Source of the DNA: Rotaria sp. Silwood1
Lineage: Eukaryota > Rotifera > Eurotatoria > Philodinida > Philodinidae
Reading direction: 5' to 3'
DNA length: 64,000 bases
NCBI GenBank assembly: GCA_905250075.1
Contig: CAJNOP010000039.1
Span: 218,162 to 282,161 of the forward strand
In this document: positions 58,742-64,000 of the stretch, one piece after another
Layout: each line of letters starts with the position of its first letter
Position numbering within the stretch: position 1 is the stretch's first letter
Translations under genes and position numbers: made by a program
The notes under the pieces: model-generated
Seen by the model: the letters and a program-made list of their open reading frames with translations, nothing else
The model's database searches: none
Told to the model about the DNA's origin: nothing

Positions 58742-61214
58742 GTTTCTTCAATGTCTATCCGAAAAAGCGCGATTGATATTACTTGCTCGAACAATACATC
58801 AATTTATAGGAGGCACTTCGACAGATACCACTTCATGTATCCAATCGCCGATCTCTAATTGGGACTTTTATTATTAAACATAGGATAATATTTCAACGCC
58901 ACCAAACTATCTAGAACATTCTGCCAATGTGATTCGGATAAAACGATGCGAATATCAAGTTTCATAGCTTTTTTCAATGAGAAAATATTCGATAAATCGA
59001 AATGCAAAACTTCTACTTTGTAAATATTAAAAGAGTGCAGTATTTCTTCTATAATTCCTATTGATAGAATAAATCCATGGTGAAATGCGATAGTTGTGTA
59101 ATTGAAAAGTGCCCATATGCCTCAGTCACATGATATAGTTTAAGCAAAAGCAGCATATGTGTCTACATTGCTGAGTTGATAGAATTCAGAACTATGGTTT
59201 GGTTTTTAAAAATGCTACCTAGCATATTTTGAATACTATTGACTAGTACAGTCAACCGAGTTGCGAATAATAAGTGAGAACAAAGCACCTTTCAAGCTGG
59301 CAATTTTTAGTCAATTATAGATGAAATAGCGAGTTGCAGATGAGGATAAAAAAAGACAGAAGTCCAACTTTTTCTTGTGCCTAGATTTAAATTCAGCATG
59401 ATTTCATCGCATTCTGGGTGCATACGACAATTTCTGATAGTATATATCGACTTGTCCACGGAGGGAGTTGATTCCGTCACGCTCGTTTGTAATGAATGAG
59501 AATTTACAGACAAACTTGCAGTGTCTCATTTTGACAAGCACAATTTTTTGTCCAAGATTGCACATGCATTGGATTCTAGAGATCGAGTCATTTGTATGAA
59601 ATAAAACAAATAACGCGTGACGGAATCATGTTTTACGTGGACAGGTCGATATGCTATTGGCATTTGTTGAAATGTTTAAAGCATCCCATCAAATTCCACT
59701 TTAGGGTACTTTTGTCATGGGAGGTTTGCATTTTCGTTGAATTAACTTGTTTAACTGATGATAATTGCTGCAATCTGTTTTCGTACTCTTGATCTTATAA
59801 GCTGTAATGCATGTAAAATACTTCATTGGTGAACTTATTTTTTAATTTCTTACTCAACGTTGTGTTTTATCTGCATTTATAATATTGAAAGACCATTTAA
59901 TTCTATTCAATAACGCTTTTTTTTTCAATGTGATTATTGAGATGAGTTTCTTTGTATAATAAATAGTTATACTTAGAGTTAAAATAGTTTTTCAATATGA
60001 GCATTGTTAGACGAATAACACATCTTTTCACTCAGATTGTTCAAATATAAATTAGTCAAATATTGTCAATAATTGATCCTTAATATTCGAAACATTCCTT
60101 GTCTTTGAAATATTGAAAGATTTGTTGATGTATTTCATATTACTTAGTTTTATTATATAGTGCTCGAGAAAATAAGAAAATACTGTTTAGATTTAACATA
60201 TGTTTGGTTCATATTGTTTCATGAAAAGAATATTTACATATGACAAGATACATTATTCATAAAGTCTGCTACAAAAGAGCACATAATTAAACCTCACATT
60301 GTAAGTAAATTGTCATTATTTAGAAACCTATTTGGAATAAATAATTACATATTGTGAAAACATTTTAGGTTTTTTGTTACTCAATATATTTATGTTGTAG
60401 CTTATATTCATTCGCCAAAATATGAATCGACTGCTATTAAATCATTATCAAGATCACATTCTCAAAGATTACATTTTCTTAATACCTTTTCAATTTTGTA
60501 TTTTAAATTTATCATTGATGTAGAAATATTCATTAAAAATAACTGCTACTGCAATCCCTATGGGATTAACATGTGAAACGCAATGTAACTGCTGTTACAA
60601 ATTACAGGAATATTTGCTTACCCTGCCTATTTTGAGACACATTTCTTCACTATTTTTTTCCTAGATCCTTCACAAATACAATAAGAAAGTAGTTCATATA
60701 TTATAGCAAGAAATTATTGATTTAAGGTTTGTGATTGTATCTCAACAACCTTTGCCACAGTCTATGATGTGAAGTGCGGCCTTGCTTGAACGTCTGTAAT
60801 AGTTTTTGATGAAAGAGAGTCGTTGCTAAGGTGTCTGTCATGCCTATGTGAGAGACGTGAATTCTAACATTTACCTTTATACTTCAACACTTCTTGTAGA
60901 TCATGTTTTACAAAAGTAATTGTCTATTTTCAAAGCTTTGAAAATTCTTTATTAAACCGCCTCTTGAAAACTCTGAGATTTGAACTGTCTTATAATAAAT
61001 AAAGGGCGTCTCACAATAAGCGATGATAAATACTACATAGCATTTTTCATATTTTTTATCGGCGTAGAAGGCTGAAGCTTGTTTCACACATATCTCAAAT
61101 GAAAATCTTTAACTTTCCAAAGTTTCAGTTCTCTAAGTACAACCAATACCAAAATGTATGAACAAGATTGAAATAAATAGTTTTTCCAACTTGTTAATAT
61201 ATTTTCACTATTTA
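58742..61214. other. Long gene-free stretch
   Basis: 5' flank of the PPC-like gene followed by AT-rich sequence. A minus-strand frame at 59307-59513 has no motif. No inverted repeat recognised. Confidence 0.35.
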
Positions 61215-61838
61215 CGAAGAAAATTTCTTTAATTGAAATTAGCTTTTGAGTTCGGACTTTGTGAGTAAGGTAGACTTCAATAATGTATTAACAACCTAAA
61301 AAAGATAAGGACATCTAGGCCTTTCCTAGCAAGTTATGTGGCCGTTTTACTGAAATTTTAGCCAATTGCATGGTATCTAGAAAAGAACCACATGGCGATA
61401 TTTTAGTCTAAAATTGTATTCATACATAAGCCTATTTGTAGCTACAATGTTTTGAAAAGTTCATTTCAAAAGAATGTTCCTTTCACAAGATATTTAATTC
61501 TCAAAAAGTATGAGATTTTCGAATCTTTCATGGAATATGAATGGTTTTTCGAAACTCGATACCTCGTGACGAGAACATTTTTTAAGCTGAAATTTTAAAA
61601 AAAATTCTAGTTAAAAATAGGTCTTTGTATGGGTGAAATTTCGAATTAAAATATTGTCATTCAACTTTTTTCTTCATACCATGCTACAGGCTAAAATGTC
61701 AGTAAAACGGCTGTGTAACTGTTTAGAGAAGCTCCAGCTGTCCGTATTCTTTTTGGGTTGTTAATGCCTCATTTGGGTCGATTGTAAATCTAAAGTTCGA
61801 ATTCAAATGTGATTTTCGAGTTTGATAAGGGTTCCTCG
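61215..61838. mobile_element. Foldback MITE related to the one at 40936, TTA target duplication
   Basis: Arms at about 61215-61380 and 61675-61838 are inverse copies, for example GTGGCCGTTTTACTGAAATT against the inverse of ATGTCAGTAAAACGGCTGTG, and ATTAACAACC against GGTTGTTAAT. The right end inverts to CGAGGAACCC, like CGAGGGAACA at 40936. TTA flanks both ends (61212-61214, 61839-61841). It is 624 bp, against 621 bp for the other copy. Confidence 0.65.
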
Positions 61839-61841
61839 TTA

Positions 61842-62773
61842 GTTAATCGTGAGAGAGCCACTGAAAATTATTTTAACTGAATATGAATGCATTTATATCT
61901 GGAATCTTTCTGATTTAATAACAGATGTTATCTTAAATATTTCACCTGCTATGGTAACAGATAAAATCTTAAAGTGTATTCTATTGAGTTCAATTCGTCT
62001 GAAGACAATACACAGTATTAGTCGCACGGTTATTGGTCTACTTATTTAATGAATGTATAAAAACAATGAATAACGATGCTAAAGTTGCCAATATATGAAG
62101 ATTGAAAAATCTGCACAGTTTATTGAAAGAAAAAGTTTGTGGGAAAGTGTTTGATACATCATTAAAATTAGAAAAAAGAAATTACAAAAGTATAGGAGGA
62201 GTTTTTGCAAGATATTTTTGTGTGCAAAAATTATGCTTGGAATACCTTAGTAATTTTTATTGGTAATAGAAGATAATAGAGAACATATTCATACATATTG
62301 GCTTTTATTATAATTTATGTTTTTGAATAAAAATTGCTTTGTAAAGTTTCTTTCCATAAGGTGTTAATAATATCACTAGTCAAGAAATAAAGATGTCACA
62401 AAAATAAATTACGAAAACTCATATTTTTCAGCATTAGTTTTAGCTAGCGAGATGAAACTATGAAAAATGTACGGTCGTTATTATACACATTTATATTTGT
62501 GATAAAAATTTCAGCATTTTACATCGAAAAGAGTATGAAAAATGTCATTAGCAATTTATCATCACTTATTGTTGGACATCTTCGATATCGACTATTTTGT
62601 TTCAATATATGAAATATCGTTCACTTCTCCATGAAAAACATTTATTTCAACTGATTGACAAAGTAACAAACAAAGTTTATTGCATCCTATTTCGAACATT
62701 GATAATTATCTGACCAATAATTTGTTCCTATCTTCTTGCTTGTTCTGTTATTAAACAATTTATAAAACACAAC
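61842..62773. other. Stretch without a confirmed gene
   Basis: A plus-strand frame at 61849-62049 (WNLSDLITDVILNISPAM) has some protein character but no family I recognise. The rest is AT-rich. Confidence 0.3.
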
Positions 62774-63037
62774 TTAGTATAAAAAAGCAAATAACATCCT
62801 AGCAAAGATATTATTGATGTTATTCTTAGAAATAATGTTCATATATAACTGTTCTTCGATATTAGAGCTGCGTCCTACGTGAGTCTCTCGTCTTGTGAAA
62901 CTGTTAACGATTGCATTGATACGTGTACGAACATATCTAGTCAAGCATAAAATAATAAAATCATTAAGATGGTCAAAAATTCGATAGACGAGTTCTACCA
63001 GTAATGTAAGAAGAGACGTAATAATTTTGGTTGACAT
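62774..63037 (-). pseudogene. F-box-like gene fragment
   Basis: An 87-residue frame with ATG start begins ITSLLTLLVELVYRIFDHLN, then DFIILCLTRYVRTRINAIVN. This matches the F-box core (LP.E....I...L....) as found at the start of many bdelloid F-box/LRR proteins I recall, where LPVELVYRIFD and VC.R.NAI.NSY occur. After INAIVNSFTRRET the resemblance stops abruptly and the frame ends without a repeat domain. It may be a truncated copy or a first exon whose partner is lost. Confidence 0.5.
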
Positions 63038-63332
63038 CGATGAAAGTTTTTGAAATGCTTGTTCTGTTGAAATGTATGTTTATTGTATGGTATTCTAGAT
63101 TTGGTTTTTTCGTTTATGAGTATTATTTCGTGTTTAGTCACAACAATTTCTAACGGTTTTTGAAACTACTTTTTTTTGTACAAAGAAATGCGAAGTAATA
63201 ATGCATTATGAAAGCGTTATCATTACAACTACAGTTTATTTTTTAATTTGTTCAATAATATTTGTCACATGGTAAAATATGAACATTAATAACTGAAGAA
63301 TTCGATTTTCGGTCTTTGCTAGGAGGCTTCAA
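63038..63332. other. Gene-free spacer
   Basis: AT-rich; nothing recognised. Confidence 0.3.
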
Positions 63333-63938
63333 ATGAAATATTTTATGTTTACTTATTGTTGCCAGTGCAGGCTATCATCTGATGACGAATTGAATCCTAC
63401 AGAAAATAGGCCATTGCTGACTGAATGCAGTCTAAGAATGAACCATAATGATTCTTCGAGAAATCACGTAAACGTCATGTACTCTTCTGTATGTACTTCT
63501 CAACTGATTGCTATGGCAAAAGGATCCGAAATGTATGGTTAGGTACTGTGTAATGATATATAATTAACATCTCTAATGAATTTAATCTAATGCCCCTATA
63601 TATTGAACTTGACAGGTTGAATTTCAAGTTTCAAACATAAAGAGTATCTTTCTCGTGTAAGTGTCATGGAAATACAAACTCACACTCGCCAATATTCTCT
63701 TTTCTCTAATAATTTAAAGCTCCTAACAACGTTTTTGAGTTGGCTTAAATATCGATCACTCATCAGAAAATGTAACTTTATTGAATTCACAGCTTTCCAT
63801 CATGCTTCTCTATATTTCATATCTATTGTGCATGCTTTACGTGATTATCCTGAAGGAGAAAGGCTCAAGCTCTATATCAAACCTTCATGTTATAGCCATC
63901 CGATTTACGTGTCGAGCGAATCATCACCAAGTGCTTGA
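63333..63938 (+). pseudogene. Possible LAMTOR1-like gene fragments
   Basis: The first frame (63333-63542) starts MKYFMFTYCCQCRLSSDDEL and has NPTENRPLL, recalling the acylated-Cys start and acidic di-leucine stretch of LAMTOR1, the Ragulator lysosome anchor. A second frame (from about 63636) reads KEYLSRV, then HTRQYSLFSNNLKLL, recalling the EYMDRARQYSTRL block. A stop separates them and no convincing intron joins them, and Gly2 is absent. The resemblance is weak and from memory; the pieces may be unrelated. Confidence 0.25.
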
Positions 63939-64000
63939 GAAACGAAAAACAAATGGTTTTATACAAAGTGAAAAGTATTACGGTTTGCTGGAAGTGAATA

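Noticed and set aside
1..64000. CRISPR arrays, tRNA/rRNA genes, telomeric (TGTGGG)n arrays, bacterial-style operons
   Set aside because: No regular spaced repeats, no cloverleaf with matching T-loop, no rRNA blocks and only isolated TGTGGG words were seen by eye; a tRNA or repeat scan would be needed to exclude diverged cases.

Overview
The window looks like nuclear DNA of a bdelloid rotifer (Rotaria/Adineta type). The evidence is AT-rich sequence, introns mostly near 50-60 bp, a tandem array of a two-transmembrane family that I recall as greatly expanded in bdelloids, bdelloid-style ARM/TIR and ribonuclease-inhibitor-like LRR genes, and many broken genes among DNA transposons. There is one assembly gap (10 N at 56811-56820). 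I saw no tRNA, rRNA, CRISPR array, telomeric repeat or prokaryotic operon.

Layout. 0-16 kb is mostly decayed: a foldback repeat; an EF-1alpha-like pseudogene split by an 0.8 kb hAT element with 8-bp target duplications; an apparently intact RING/TRAF-type protein (-); a nuclear-receptor ligand-domain remnant (-); an SLC22 transporter remnant; and several inverted-repeat elements. 16.9-25.2 kb holds three tandem (+) copies of the two-TM family. 26.3-30 kb holds a broken GTPase and a broken sulfotransferase. 31-35.3 kb is an apparently intact three-exon ARM-TIR-SAM-like gene. 35.7-42.3 kb is an accessory stretch of foldback elements, a decayed gene of unknown kind, a tnp2-type transposase relic and an LRR relic. 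43.1-45.1 kb (-) is an intact two-exon gene joining an NMNAT-like nucleotidyltransferase to a CHK/APH-like kinase. 45-50.5 kb is repeats: a LINE relic, short-word tracts with CCCAGGTCGA ends, and a 1.5 kb Tc1/mariner-like palindrome. 51.5-52.1 kb (-) is a secreted isochorismatase-fold protein lacking the usual cysteine. 55.4-58.7 kb (-) is a seven-exon secreted protein with four tandem PPC-like domains, one collapsed by the N gap. The last 5 kb holds another foldback element, an F-box fragment and a poorly supported LAMTOR1-like fragment.

The genes do not form an operon or evident pathway. Two points invite thought. The gene at 43-45 kb fuses two enzyme folds that could act on consecutive steps, as bacterial NadR does. 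A TIR protein keeping the SARM1-type catalytic Glu lies 8 kb away; in animals SARM1 and NMNAT form an NAD+ axis. That link is inference only. The other theme is the density of foldback elements, whose ends suggest at least three superfamilies (hAT, Tc1/mariner-like, PIF/Harbinger-like).
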